Shown here: positions 10,035-22,223 of the stretch, one piece after another | Layout: the number at the start of each line of letters is the position of its first letter | How positions within the stretch are numbered: position 1 is the stretch's first letter | Source of the DNA: Apoderus coryli | Lineage: Eukaryota; Arthropoda; Insecta; Coleoptera; Attelabidae | DNA: 64,000 bases | NCBI GenBank assembly: GCA_911728435.2 | Contig: OU452200.1 | Location: forward strand, 25,869,715-25,933,714 | Reading direction: 5' to 3' | Program-made: the position numbers and the translations under genes | Notes under the pieces: model-generated | What the model saw: only the letters and a program-made list of their open reading frames with translations | What the model was told of the DNA's origin: nothing | Databases searched by the model: none

Positions 10035-11853
10035 CACTGTTAAAACAGAATAGTAAATTTACGTAAAATATAACTGTAATTTTTATTCAACCATTCCCTC
10101 ACGTAATTTTCCACCTTGACTATACAAATACAATATTAGTCGAAATATTACAATTTAAAATTACGCCACATTTAGTGTAAAAATACAATATTAAGGTAAA
10201 ATTACAAATTAAAGTTACATTTAATTTGGTGTACAATTACACAATATCGTAAAATTACAAATGAAAATTACACGGCATGTCACGTAAAAATACACTTATA
10301 AGATTAAAATTACAACATAAAAGTACGCTTAGTTACGTGTACTTTTACACAAACGCTGTCTAAATAATACCAATATTTTAACGTATTTTTGCGGTAAGGC
10401 CCGGAAATGTACAATGCTCGTAAAACAATAGTGGAATTTACTTAACATTTACAGTGTTCTTACATAAAAAATGGGGGAAAAATACCATTTTTGTACAGTA
10501 AGAACGTAATTATACGTAATTTTTTTGTACTTTTATGAATATTTATGTGAATTTACTGAAACTTTACCTGAATATTTCATTATACTTACCGTATTTGTAC
10601 CCAGATAGTTTCTGTAGACCTGAAAAATTGTCCATACTGAAATGGAGTCAGATCTTTTGTGTGTGAAATGAAAGTCAACACCACGAAAGAAATTTAATAA
10701 TCGCTCTATGCGTCAATAGTAAAACCAGACATGTTTCAAGGCTCCAAGCCTCATCGTCAGTGGTTATTACATCAATTATTATATGACAAAGAGGAATATG
10801 TTAAAGTCTAGAAACAAGAAAGCACTGATATACCAAACGATATACTTAGTAGTATAACTCACCATTTCATGTAAAAAAAAAATGCATTAAAATATTGTAG
10901 TTTAAAATTACATAATTAAAGTTAAAAACTTATTATTTTATTGTATTTCTTTTATAAATCATTTCATATTGAAAATTTAGAAAAATCACCAATGATTCAA
11001 ACGGCTGCCAATTCGGTAAACTAAAATGGCGAACATCTATACCGAAGGGCACTCTGTACTTCTGGTGGAAAAATTGAGTGGAAAATCTGGAAGTTTGTTG
11101 TGGCGGAAGATGATTAACGTCCATTTATTGGATTTTTCACCACTTTTTAAACCAAATGCAAACTGGAAAAAGTAAAGAAAAATTAAAAACAACTTTTTAA
11201 GTTTTATATAAAAATCACTGCAGCCTTAAAAATATTTATCCTTTTAGGTTACAGTGGTTTTCACAACTTAAAAAATTTATTTTTACTTACCTCGTGACTA
11301 TAAGCACAGCTAATGTATGTAGACGAGCTTATTATTAGAAGCTCAAAAGAAAGCCATTTACTATTTCTCTGCAACCGTACCCACACACCGCTAATATTTT
11401 GTTAACTTTTTGGGCACAGCTTATTGTATTTAATTTGTGTTTTAGGTTTATTAAATCAGTTGTTAAATGAAAAATGTGCATTGTTTGTTTGATAACGCTG
11501 AATTGTAACAGGTAAATGGCTGCTGTATATACTCGCATGCCTGCTGCGCTTGCGCTGTAAGGATGTTTTTACGAAAGTGTCGTAAAATTACTAGGAGCCA
11601 CGGAATAGTACTAAAAGTAATGTGTAGATTTGCAGGGAAATAGAAAATTTTCTATATGATTTGAATCCACACAAAATATATCGTGAAAACACATTTCGGT
11701 AATGCGTTTTTACGATATTACTAAGGAAAAATACGTGATCTGGGTAAATTATCGGCAATATTCGCGAATATTTAACATTTACCTAATATTACATAAAAAA
11801 ACATGTATGTTTACTACAAACCTTACGTATTTCTCACCCAATTTTTAACAGTG
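10035..11853. mobile_element. 1.8-kb TA-inserted element with CACTGTTAAAA ends
   Basis: Starts CACTGTTAAAAC and ends with the inverse TTTTTAACAGTG. TA lies immediately outside both ends (10033-10034 and 11854-11855), consistent with a TA target duplication. The interior is AT-rich, non-coding and packed with ACGTAAAATTAC/TTACGTAA variants, denser near the two ends. A CTGACGA...GAAAC motif lies inside on the minus strand (10733-10760). Probably a non-autonomous member of a TA-targeting family; no transposase is seen. Confidence 0.5.
10733..10760 (-). other. CTGANGA...GAAAC motif (hammerhead-core-like)
   Basis: Minus strand: CTGACGA, then a hairpin with stem AGGCT/AGCCT, then GAAACATGT. Outer bases CCA and TGG can pair. 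Same layout as the motifs at 2346, 18040, 21720, 37338 and 45544. Confidence 0.35.
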
Positions 11854-11855
11854 TA

Positions 11856-13417
11856 GAATGTTTTCAATGAAATCTTTAACCTCAACCCTCACTCATACGA
11901 GGATAGTATGAAAATTGAAGCCATCTGGCAACAATCTACGTAAAATTATATTTAGATTTCTTTGTAAAAGGAGATTTCGCAAATAATATATTTGATATAT
12001 TTAATTTTAATGCAGCATGGCTGAAAATGAAGAACGATTTTTGTTGAAAAAATAAAATTATAGCATCTTAAAATGCCATTAGTTTGAGACTATTTAACGA
12101 ATAGCCCTCGTTTACAATAGTAGATATACAACCAATTTTTCAAATGTGTGTTATCTGAGAAGAAGCGATAGCCGCAATTCGTAGGCAAGCATCCGGTAGG
12201 TATAATTAGTTTCCAAATGCAAATTAATGTATTCGTTAAAAACATAATAATCACATAAAACACAATTATAAACATATATAATGCACGTTTCTATTTTAAA
12301 TTAAATATAAATATATTATTTTAGTGGTTTATCAATTTCCAATAATATTTATGAAAGCAAAACGTTGTTTAGGTACCTTATTGATACACTAAACATATTA
12401 TCAAAACAAATAATATATTCGAACATCATCATCAACACACATAATAATCGTATTGGCTTTGAAACAAAAGCTAATGAAATACTAGATCAAGGCCATCTTG
12501 AACTGCAAGCGTGTGCCAATTATTGTTGCACGCAATAATCGATACGAACACGGACGCCTAGCGTATGGGTGAGAACTGAGAATCGAGTTGAAAATAGCGG
12601 AACATGAAAGAGAGTTTAGTTAGAGTTTTGAGTTGGACGCTTGTCTTTGTTATCGCATCTGCGGGAATCGGAAAAATATACGTATTTTATGTCCGCACGT
12701 TTCGGAAGAAATGTTAAGTGAATCTTTCCATTATTAGGAATTGGGACAAAGGAAAAATACTATACAAGGTGCTCAATTTTGAATGTAATATTAAACATGA
12801 CCAAAAACTTTTATTACCCTAAGCAAATAATTTACAATTATTACTTAATAGTTCATTTAAAATGGAACAGACTTTATTTTCAAATATACATTATAATAGG
12901 GATTCTTTAGCTAAACGTAATACGGTGTATATCCAATAGTGTATTATTAAAATATGGGGACAAGTTAAATTTCGAGCGGCTTTACAAGCACCTACGTGGT
13001 CACGTATTTACCTATATCGAGTTGTTTTTTTTTAATAATTTTACACTAAGATTAACGTAATTAAAGTAATTCTGACACGTCTAAGAATAGGACACACAAA
13101 TTTAACACATCAATATCTCCACAACCTACGTGTAATATATGTAATATCGGTATGTCCGTAAAGCATTTCCCAGTAGAATGTCCATTCATTGTGAATTAAA
13201 AATTAAGTTAATGTTTCAATATGTTAATGTAAATTAATTAGTATCGTTATGTAAATCCTGTAATATCTATATGTATTAGGAACTCCGCTAATAACCAAAA
13301 TGGTTGATGCGGATAGTATTAAATAAAAAAAAATCTAAGATTAGAAAGACTATAACTCTCATATTTTTTGCTTGAATAACCTTCAACATGTTAGTAATAT
13401 AACCTAAAATAGCCGGG
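11856..13417. other. No gene seen
   Basis: AT-rich stretch without a supportable gene. It has slightly higher GC around 12480-12720, where no open frame or splice pair was convincing. Confidence 0.45.
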
Positions 13418-13495
13418 GCGGGTGGTCTAGTGGCTAAGGGCGCTGGACTTGAGCAGACTGTCCCGGTATGTAGTTGGTTCGAACCACGGACCCGC
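13418..13495 (+). tRNA. tRNA-Ser-like pseudogene or SINE head
   Basis: GCGGGT and ACCCGC can form six pairs of an acceptor stem. The A box TGGTCTAGTGG fits TRGYNNARNGG, and GGTTCGAACC (13476-13485) is a consensus B box. GGCGCTGGACTTGAG resembles a Ser(UGA) anticodon arm, but the 3' half of that stem is disrupted and the variable arm is irregular. It is followed within about 20 bases by an A/TAA-rich stretch. I favour a tRNA-derived SINE or pseudogene over a working tRNA. Confidence 0.5.
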
Positions 13496-13514
13496 TGCAT
13501 GTAGCTGCTCAACC

Positions 13515-13860
13515 GAGTAAAAAATAATAATAATATTCTTTATTGTCTAATAGGTTAAAGAACCCAATTACAAGACAATATGACTAAAAATATAATCAAC
13601 TATATCACAACAAACTAATTAATAATTCTAAAAAAAGAAACAAAACAAAAACCGTATCAAGAGCAATACATAATAATAATAAACATAATTTCATAATTCT
13701 ACACCTTTATATAAAATATGAATATAAAAGAAATCAACACCAAACAGAAACTGACAGATTACAAATAGAAAGTAGAAAGAAAGTAAAATAATAAAAGTAA
13801 CTGGATGGTGGCTAAATTACCTAAGATGCAAAGGCCAATAAAAAAAATTACCTAAAATTT
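13515..13860 (-). mobile_element. LINE 3' end, minus strand
   Basis: Read on the minus strand, the sequence ends with a 3'-UTR-like segment, AATAAAG and a (ATT)n tail (13518-13533 on plus). This is the usual 3' end of the LINE copies in this window. No coding part remains. Confidence 0.45.
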
Positions 13861-14404
13861 TCCCATTCTTGAAAACTTGGTAACTTCTGACTGCAATAAA
13901 TAATACGATTTAATTTAAAAATTTCATGCAAAGGGTATTATTAGAAGGTCCAAATGGCTATGCAACGACATTAGGGTTGGGGGTGATTTATATTTTAGCC
14001 CATCTGCTTTGCTAAGTGGATTGTTTTAGAGGATGGATCTATGTGTTAGTAGTTATGCATGATAGGGTCAGTGGCCTCTCGCGCAGTCCATATAGTGAAT
14101 TATTGTTCACTCGGATATTGCCAACGGAAACTAAATGTCGCCAAACATTCTTTTACATTTCTGTATCGTGTGGAGTATATACCACAGAATTTAGAGAGTT
14201 TGGCTGTCAATTACTGACCGATCACCACTGATGAGTCGTGGATCGACGAACCGGCCGTCTGGTGAAAGTACATATATATAATGGTTGACAGACAAACTCT
14301 CGAAATTAATTCTTGTTTTGTTAAACAAGTCCGTTTCTATTATAGACGTCCTCCTAAAGGGTGTATCGGTGCATCTATGTGTTGGTAATTGTGCATGATG
14401 TCGC
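13861..14404. other. No gene seen
   Basis: No supported gene. Short similar blocks recur within it (ATGTGTTAGTAGTTATGCATGA near 14040 and ATGTGTTGGTAATTGTGCATGA near 14378; TGTCGCCAAACA twice), suggesting an old local duplication. Confidence 0.4.
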
Positions 14405-14645
14405 CAAACACATTCTTTTACAAAAAAAATTAATGGGTTCATCCTACGATTCTCCCAAACTCATACACCAAAATTTAGCTCAATTGGTCAAAGCGTTTAC
14501 GCGCTATCGTGGAAGAATACGTACAGACAGACAGACTTTAATATGGAAATGGTCTTAATTGTCTCAGGGAACTTCAAAATGGTTATATTCGTCCTTAGCG
14601 GAATTTTTTTAGCGCGTTCACAATACTTTCCCTATGGGTCGGAAA
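14405..14645 (-). repeat. Dispersed repeat family with (CAGA)n
   Basis: 14405-14500 is inverted relative to 2895-2985. The adjoining 14550-14645 (GGAAATGGTCTTA…AGCGCGTTCACAATACTTTC) is inverted at 22325-22415. Between them is a CAGACAGACAGA tract. Probably the tail of a LINE or Helitron family; class not determined. Confidence 0.5.
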
Positions 14646-14990
14646 GTAAAATAAATGTGATCTATATAAAACTGAATTCGGCTAAAGAATTTTTATTTCC
14701 TATGTTGTAAAATGAATGTTACATAGCTAGGTTTCCTATATTTTGTCTATGTAAACAAATCTATGCAATAAATTATGGGATATATTTTGTATATTTATAT
14801 GCATACCATATGCATATTTTTGTTTTGTGTATATTTCACTGACAAATATAAAGCATGTATTGAAAACAATAATAATTGTTATTGAGCCCCGCATTTCTGA
14901 CAAATCACTCACTTGTTATTATACATAACTTTATCGAAGTATCTACCTGGTTTGTTAATTCTTTTGTTTATTCTATTTTTTTTTTTGCAG
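14646..14990. other. No gene seen
   Basis: AT-rich. Ends in a long T-rich tract leading to TTTTTTTTGCAG at 14978-14990. Confidence 0.4.
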
Positions 14991-15073
14991 AATGTCGTTG
15001 ATGTTCTATTATTCACCGGCATGGCCTTGGCTACATTCAACGGCTGGATAATTTGAGGAATCATTAAAAAAAG
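14991..15073 (+). other. Candidate orphan exon (acceptor and donor present)
   Basis: A pyrimidine tract and GCAG precede 14991, and GTAAAC follows 15073. All three frames contain a stop, so as an internal exon it would be untranslated. It contains a 19-codon ATG frame beginning MSLMFYYSPAW. It could be a 5'-UTR exon of the + strand gene whose first coding exon seen here starts at 51170, or pure chance. Confidence 0.2.
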
Positions 15074-15765
15074 GTAAACAAGTACCTATTAATCTTATTA
15101 GTAAAACATTTTAACTACAATGTCTAAATAGGAAAAGTATTTTAGCAACTTCTCAAGGCAAAAATTAAAAATTACCTTTACATAGTTAGTAGATCAGTAT
15201 TAGAACAAAATAAAGGTTACAACATTGTATTAAAAGTCAGCTACATTTCGTCACAGTTTAAAAAGGAACAGTAAGCTCTCTTCGTGTCGGTACGTCTGAT
15301 GTACATGGATACAAAGCAATTCGTATAGTATATATAGTAGCGGGGCCAGAAACGAGCTGGGAATGCGACGAGTCGATGTCGTTTTCAGCGTCAAGTGGAC
15401 CTTCTTGTCTATAGTTAATAGTCGATGATTTCATGGTTATTTGTCATTCTGTTAAAATGGAGTAAAAACTAGATTTCTTGTTGACATAGTGATAATAAAT
15501 ATCTAAAATATATACCTATAATACACTGCAGTATAGATATTTATTTTCATTGTATCAACAAGAAATTTAGTTTTACATAAGTTTTCTTGATAAAGCTACT
15601 TTTTGTGAAGTTTTTTTAAGAATTTAGTTTTAAGTAACTTTTTCAGTATAGGGACTTTGTCATCTTAAAGGACTTTTCTTGGACTTTCAATTTATGGAGT
15701 AGTATGAAAGGAATTTATTTAAAAAAATGTATCCCCTTTTACGAATAAAATGAAATACAATAACA
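15074..15765. other. Intergenic, with one hairpin
   Basis: No gene seen apart from a hairpin at 15462-15582. There, ATTTCTTGTTGA and TCAACAAGAAAT pair, as do AATAAATATCTA/TAGATATTTATT; it is a small foldback. Confidence 0.45.
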
Positions 15766-17325
15766 CTGAACTCGTTAATTCTTTTGCCGATTATTTCAAG
15801 GGTCATATATGCTGTCGAGTCCATTTTGTTGAGAGTCTGCAGAAAACTGCAATATACGCAGCAGCTTCAAATTAGAGAGATTAGTGAAGACGTTATTTAC
15901 AATATTATATTTATATAATATTTTAGCAAAGCCTTTGACAAGTTTGATCACGGAATTCTTCTGCATAAGCGTTCGGAATTTGACTTATCTGTGAACCTTC
16001 TAACATTTCTTTCTACTTTTCTTCATGATTTTAACTTGTATGTGGCGTACCGTGGTTTCAAGTCCGGCATTATCCCTGCAACATCTGAGTGCCGCAGGGT
16101 TCTGTGTTAGGTCCTATTTATGTGTTTTATTAATGACATTGGTAATGGCATCTAATCTCGCTCCCTACTCTTTGCTGATGATGATGATATTAAGGTTTAT
16201 TCATTGATTACCTCAAGGTTTGCCTGTCTTCAATTGCAGAATGATTTGAATGTCCTGTTCGACTGGTGCACTCAAAACAAACTTGATCTTAATTTGAATA
16301 AGTGTTGTTCTGTAACTTTTACTCGTAAAATATAATTTGTGTATAATATTGACTCTGTTCCACTTAGAATGTGCGATAAGGTTAAAGATCTGGGGATGCT
16401 CTTTGACGCTAAACTTAGTTTTGTGGGGCATATGATTGATGTGGTTTCGTCTTTCTATAAGAGTTTGGGTTTTGTTATGCGATATACAAAGCATTTTGTG
16501 TCACCTAACACTCTTATTCTTAGAATTCCTTTGCTCGATCGAAATTGGAATATGCGTCTGTTGTGTGGAGTCCTAGTTATGCATTGCGAATAGCTTAGAG
16601 AAGATTCAGCGAAGATTTGTTAAATATATGTGGTGACGGAGTGTATCCAATCATGGGATTTCCTCGTGATGAACTTCTTGGCCGCTTTAATTTAGTACCT
16701 CTTGATAAGCGTAGAGAATATGCTTCACTCGTGTTCCTATTCAAGATCCTTAATGGCCTCATTGCTCTCCTGACTTACTTTCAATGATATTTTTATACTC
16801 CAAATACGAGAATGCCCAATTATGGTTCTAGTTTTTACTTACTAAAGCACTTACCAACTTGTTTCGCCATTGTATGAGATGTGTTCTGTTTCTCTCTGTG
16901 AGCAGTAGGTAACGATATTGATGTGTTTTTTAATACTATGTATATCTTATATTAAAAAAGTGTTTTTCAGATAAATAGTATTTGTTGTTTAAACGATTCT
17001 TATTTTGACTTTGTTTATTTTTTCTGATTGTTATGTTTGTAAATCCTTTATAATTTTGAAACGTTATATACGTTATGCGTGGTCCAAAATAATATCAGTT
17101 TGTATTATAAACCATATTCGATAAATGCTTTGTTACAAAGAAATTTTTTTATCAACCCTGATGTTATTTACAAAAACAGGTGTTATCCTGCTTTAATATA
17201 GTGTGTGTTGTGATTGCGAGCATTCACTTATCATAGCTTTTAGCTAGACTTCGCCTCTAAAACACCAAAATTTATTTAATTATGAAGTGTTTTAAATAAA
17301 GTCGTTTTATTATTATTATTATATT
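15766..17325 (+). pseudogene. CR1/Jockey-group LINE remnant with 3' tail
   Basis: Decayed ORF2: FSKAFDKFDHGILLHKRSEF at about 15925, FADDDDIKVY-like text at 16160-16200 (the YADD box region), NDLNVLFDWCTQNKLDLNLN, then KVKDLGMLFDAKLSFVGHMI (about 16380) and later C-terminal scraps. Many stops and frame changes. The 3' UTR ends AATAAAGTCGTTTTATTATT at about 17300-17324. Related in layout to the 23.8-kb copy, but most of the domain upstream of the AFD box is deleted. Not functional. Confidence 0.8.
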
Positions 17326-17971
17326 TAATTGTCTTAACTTGGCAACTATTGGATTTTTATAATGCGTATTTTATCTGCTACCCACCAGCTCATGATGTTT
17401 TACAATGTTGTATCAATATTATGAGGGTAAATATATTGCTTCCCATCACAGTTACTTTCACCCGAGCATTATCGTGCACAAACAGTTAAAACCTCAAATT
17501 TTACAACTTATACTCGTAGTGCCCCTTTGAAGATCCAAATTATTTATTTTTCCCAAATACCAACCCAGCTATTAGAGTTCAGTAGGGACACCAAGTATAG
17601 TAATTTTTTTATGCATGATGTAAGTAGGTATGCAAAACTTTTACCTTCAACATGCCGCCGCTATAGAATTTCACGACGACATACATAATTGCTTGCACAA
17701 CATAAAAGAACGTATGCCATAATATATTGTTTACTGTAATAACGAACTATAAAAAAAAATAAAAACAAACTATTATTTATCTGCATTGACCTTTAATTTT
17801 TTATTCATTATGTATAAACATAAAACCTAGTCTGACATTATACAATTATTATTAATGTTATGTATTATTGATTAGCTACCTAGGTATAATTAAATATGTA
17901 TATTACTTTCCGGTCAAATCTTAATTCAACGATTTCCGTACACTGTTTGTAGAGCCGCTATATTATTTATT
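17326..17971. other. No gene seen
   Basis: AT-rich stretch with nothing I can support. Confidence 0.45.
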
Positions 17972-18202
17972 TTTATGTAGGAATCTTGTTCGTTTTAGGA
18001 CATAGAGGAGAAACTACAGTTTCTTGTTTCTTTAGCGACGTTTCGCAATATTTAATTGCATTTTCAGGCCTCGAAACTAGTCAAATTTATACATCTACAA
18101 CAAGTTTTTCTTTTCATAACAACACACGACATACACAACTAAAACGTAAAATGAATCAACCAATCCATTTACGACACAACATTCAGTCTTTTTGTATTTA
18201 AT

Positions 18203-21200
18203 CAGTGGCGGCTTGTGGCAGTTTAATGTGGTGAAGCATAACATAAAATAAAGTCATATACTTAATAGGTAGCTAAAATTAATAGGGATTTCCCTACTTC
18301 GTCAACTGCATAAAATATAGGTTATGTTTATAAGTACGTACCTCACCTAACTATTGTTTTCTTTAAAAAGTGTAATTAGTATCTAGAATATATTTACCTA
18401 CTTCATAATAATACTAAATAAAACACATTTTATGAAACTGTCAATCAAATTACTTTAATGCTACCCGTTAGCAAATCATAATACGTGTCATACCAGATAT
18501 TATTAAAAGCTCTGCTTTTATGCAATTGCTTTTATTTATATTTATCAAACATTTATTTAAATCTGGAACAGGTGTGTCTGTATATTTTTAACAAGATTTT
18601 TCTCTTCTTAAAAGGAGTGTTGATTAAAAAAACTTAACTTTAGTTAAAATTAAAAAATAAACATCATTTTTCATAATAACTTCGCTTACCTGATGTCAGC
18701 GTAAATATAATTTACGCTGCTGATGTGTAGTACTTCCACTTGCTTCTTCCATATTAAAGTATGAGTATTATAATATATTATATTATTAAAAAACAATATT
18801 TTACGGTACCTATCCATTTATTTTTAGAAAAATAGGTAGGTATCTACTAATTAATAACCGTATAGATTTTAAAACTTAAATTAAAAATGTAGGGAACTAA
18901 ATAGAAAGACTAATTTGTATTCAAAATATCAAAAATCAAAACTTTAAGCTTCCCGAAAAGTAAATAAAAATAAACTGTTGCCCTCGAGGCACGAATAGCT
19001 CTCCATATTTAAGTGTAAAAGTAATAATTTTATGACCTTTTTGTCATTTATCTAAATTTAATAAATTAAGTATCGGGTTTTGTGCCTTTTTCTTCTCTTT
19101 GGAGGCACTATTTATACGCAGATATTTTATATTTCAAATCTAGGCCAAGTTCTTGAACGCAAATTAATTGATTTTTTTTAGTTTTATTATAAAATTTATT
19201 TTGCCCCCTTTTCTACTATTTACGAACGCCTATGTAAACAAAATTGTTATGCTGCATGTTGTAGGTTATCCGTTAAGTGGTTTTTGAGTTATCACGGATA
19301 CAAATTTTTTCTGACCCTTTTATAGAATTTTCACGGACGTCTATGGAACATTAATTTTTGTCGTGTATTTTTAACACCAATTCAACTAGTTAAACATAAA
19401 ATTTTTTACATTTTAATTTTTTTTTATTTTACCCCTTTTTTTACTATTTACGAACGCCTATGTAAATAAAAATTTTATGCTGCATTTTTTAGGTTATCTT
19501 ATATGAAAGCTATATATAATTAGCCAATTTTTCTGGTATGTTTGGGAAACATTTTTTTTTGTTTTTGACCCTTTTTTAAGACTATTTTCGAATGCCTGTG
19601 TGAACTAATTCTTTTATGTAACATTTTTTAGGTTATATTCTATCACAACTATAAAAAATTATTCAATATTTCGGATGAGTTTAAGAACTATGATTTTTTA
19701 AATTTTTGAACCCTCTTTTAAACCCCTTGCCTATGCTCAATGTTAATCACCACATATAAATATCCTGTAGTATTTTCGTACCAAATGTGGTTAAAATCCG
19801 TTAAGTGGTTTTTGAGTTATCACGGATACAAATTTTTTCTGACCCTTTTATAGAATTTTCACGGACGCCTATGGTATATTAATTTTTGTCGTGTATTTTT
19901 AATACCAATTCATCTAGTTAAATATAAAATTTTTTACATTTTAATTTTTTTTTATTTTACCCCTTTTTCTACTATTTACGAACGCCTATGTAAATAAAAA
20001 TTTTATGCTGCATTTTTTAGGTTATCTTATATCAAAGCTATATATAATTAGCCAACTTTTCTGGTATATTTGAGATACATTTTTTTTTTTCGTTTTTGAC
20101 CCTTATTTTAAACTATTTTCGCCTGTGTGAAGCAATTCTTTTATGGAATATTTTTTAGCTTATATTGTATCACAACTATGAAAAATTATTCCATATTTCG
20201 AATAAGTTTAGGAAATATATATTTTTTATATTTTGACCCCTTTTCCACTATTTACGAACGCCTATGAAAGTAAGTTATTCATGACACATTTTATAGGTTA
20301 TATTCTATCAAAACTATAAATAACTAGTCAATATTTCTGCTATTTTTAAGAATTACGTTTTTTTCTTAATCTTTTTTACACTATTTTCGAACGCCAATGT
20401 GGTCTAATATTTTATGTTCAATGTTTTAGGTTATATTCAATTAAATGCGTTAAAAATTATGTAGTATTTCGGATAAGTTTAAGAACTATGATTTTTTTTT
20501 AATTTTTGAACCCTCTTTTCAACCCTTTGCCTACGCTCAATGTTTCCCAAAATCTAATCAGCTCCTTGCCATGTCCTATAGTATTTTTGTACCAAATTTG
20601 GTTAAAATCTGTTAAGCGGTTTTTGCGTTTTCGTGCATACAGACAGACAGACATTTTTTTAAAACTACTTATTTATGTATAAAATGACCAAAAACAAGTA
20701 TTTCCGGTGAAATTAAAAAAAAAATTTTTTTCATGAAACTAATAGTCTCCATATATACATATATTACATATATGATATGGAGAGCTAATAATATTATCAC
20801 AGGTATAGCACAACTGTGACAGCACTAGACATTTGCGACTGTGTGATAGAGACAGATATAATCAAAATAATAATCGACATAACTCGCCAAGCGTTGTCAT
20901 ATGACCTTATTTTACATTACAGCTATATGAAGAGTGCTTCTTATAGTGTTTTTTTAATGGCAAGATTCGTATGCTATGCTTAGTACAATTAAACGCTGGC
21001 AACTATGTTTAAACGAAGAGCGATAGGTGGTTGTATATTGGGTATATGCCAGATGGCAGTGTTGCCCATTGTTGCTGAATTATGGATGAAAATGCTTTGA
21101 GGCACGCTTCATCTGCATAAGAACGTGTATGATAAATAAATAGGCTGTTGTCATAGGACACAAGCACTGGCAAGGGTGTCAACTATCGCACACAGGGAAG

Positions 21201-21517
21201 AGAGAGAGACCGAAATAAATAATGTTTTACTATTATTACACGAATAAAAAAAGAGGGGAATACCTATAGGTATGTAAATTAAGTATGTTAAATAGGTGTA
21301 TCCGATAAAGCCTGCTTCAGATGAAGACGAAATTCAAAATTACAATTGTATGGTAAAGCAGGTTGAAAATTAAGTATACATTAATTTATAGTTTACATTT
21401 TATATGGAGAAAAATAATTACACAATAAAATACAATTAAATACTTAAATATTATTAATTTTACTGATTATTTAGGTGAAGCGTTGCTTCACTTGCTTCAC
21501 AGGACAAGCCGCCACTG
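18203..21517 (+). mobile_element. Non-autonomous hAT element with 8-bp target duplication
   Basis: Terminal inverted repeats CAGTGGCGGCTTGT / ACAAGCCGCCACTG are perfect over 14 bp. The 8-bp sequence TATTTAAT lies directly outside both ends (18195-18202 and 21518-21525). Known: 8-bp duplications and CAGNGGCG-type ends are diagnostic of hAT transposons. There is no transposase. Subterminal GAAGC-rich motifs (GTGAAGC, GCTTCAC) recur near the right end. Of 3315 bp, 1814 bp are a Helentron-like insertion (18975-20788). A partner copy is at 27772. Confidence 0.85.
18975..20788 (+). mobile_element. Helentron-like (HINE) element, copy 1
   Basis: Begins CTGTTGCCCTCGAGGCACGA and ends CTAA. The 13-bp block TAGCTCTCCATAT near the 5' end is inverted at the 3' end (ATATGGAGAGCTA). 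Just upstream of the 3' end is an AT-rich palindrome, TCTCCATAT…ATATGGAGA. The interior has about 530-bp tandem units (marker GTTAAG(T/C)GGTTTTTG at 19272, 19800, 20611) and a CAGACAGACAGAC tract. These are features of Helentron-associated elements (DINE-1-like): subterminal inverted repeat, 3' hairpin, internal repeats, no target duplication. Insertion limits are supported by the empty site in the second hAT copy. Confidence 0.6.
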
Positions 21518-21719
21518 TATTTAATATAATAATATTTAATAATAGATTATTATAGACCTAATCTTCCAAATATTAAAATACAAAAAAAACAAAAAGAATG
21601 TTGTGTCGTAAATGGATTGGTTGATGAACAATTCATTTTACGTTTTAGTTGTGTATATCCTGTGTTGTTATGAAAGGAAAATTTTGTTGTAGATGTATAA
21701 ATTTGACTAGTTTCGAGGC

Positions 21720-21747
21720 CTGAAGATGCAATTAAATATTGCGAACC
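21720..21747 (+). other. CTGANGA...GAA motif (hammerhead-core-like)
   Basis: CTGAAGA, hairpin GCAAT/ATTGC, then GAAC. Its mirror in the left arm (18067-18040, minus strand) reads CTGAAAA…GAAAC. Part of the foldback arms. Confidence 0.35.
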
Positions 21748-21775
21748 GTCGCTAAAGAAACAAAAAACTGTATGT

Positions 21776-22182
21776 TATAATATTTTTAGTATATTGAGGG
21801 TATTGCACTATTCGATGACCTGCAACTTGTTTATTTTAACACACTTCTTATTATACTTAATGTGTTATTAGTTATATTTCAATCATTATACTCGTATTAT
21901 ATGACGCAAGATTCCTAAAGTGAGGACACTGCCCTTTCTGTTTGGTTTTTGTTTATGTTAACTCTCTAAACATGTCAACGTTAATGATATTTTAAAAAAT
22001 GCTGAATGTCCAAGTTTTAACTTGGATGCCGAAAGGGAAGTGATCTTTTAGTTAGTTAGATGATTATATTGTTAGAGAATAGTCGAATATAGAAAAAAAC
22101 TGTTGTACTGAACGCATTAAATTCAAATATTTGCATTATTATCGGGTTTTATTTGAATTTACTGTTATTATCCTTACATGTA
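21776..22182 (+). repeat. Dispersed repeat D, inserted in the foldback right arm
   Basis: Interrupts the arm that is continuous at 17972-18030. Inverted copy at 46438-46720: shared blocks include TATTTCAATCATTATA, AAGATTCCTAA, TTGTTTATGTTAAC, AACATGTCAACG and GAGAATAGTCGAATAT. No ORF longer than about 25 codons. Confidence 0.55.
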
Positions 22183-22223
22183 GTTTCTCTATGTCCTAAA
22201 ACGAACAAGATTCCTACATAAAA

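Larger units (their letters stand above)
17972..22223. mobile_element. Foldback element, host of nested insertions
   Basis: The left arm (about 17972-18200) is inverted at 21590-21775 plus 22183-22223. Both arms carry AACGAACAAGATTCCTACAT, TTGACTAGTTTCGAGGCCTG and CCAATCCATTTACG in opposite orientation. The right arm is interrupted by another repeat (21776-22182), and the loop holds the hAT at 18203-21517. Each arm has a CTGA(A/G)A...GAAC motif. No coding capacity; class undetermined. Confidence 0.6.

Noticed and set aside
18203..21517. Idea that the element is a Tc1/mariner MITE
   Set aside because: The exact 8-bp duplication and CAGTGGCG ends fit hAT, not TA-targeting elements.
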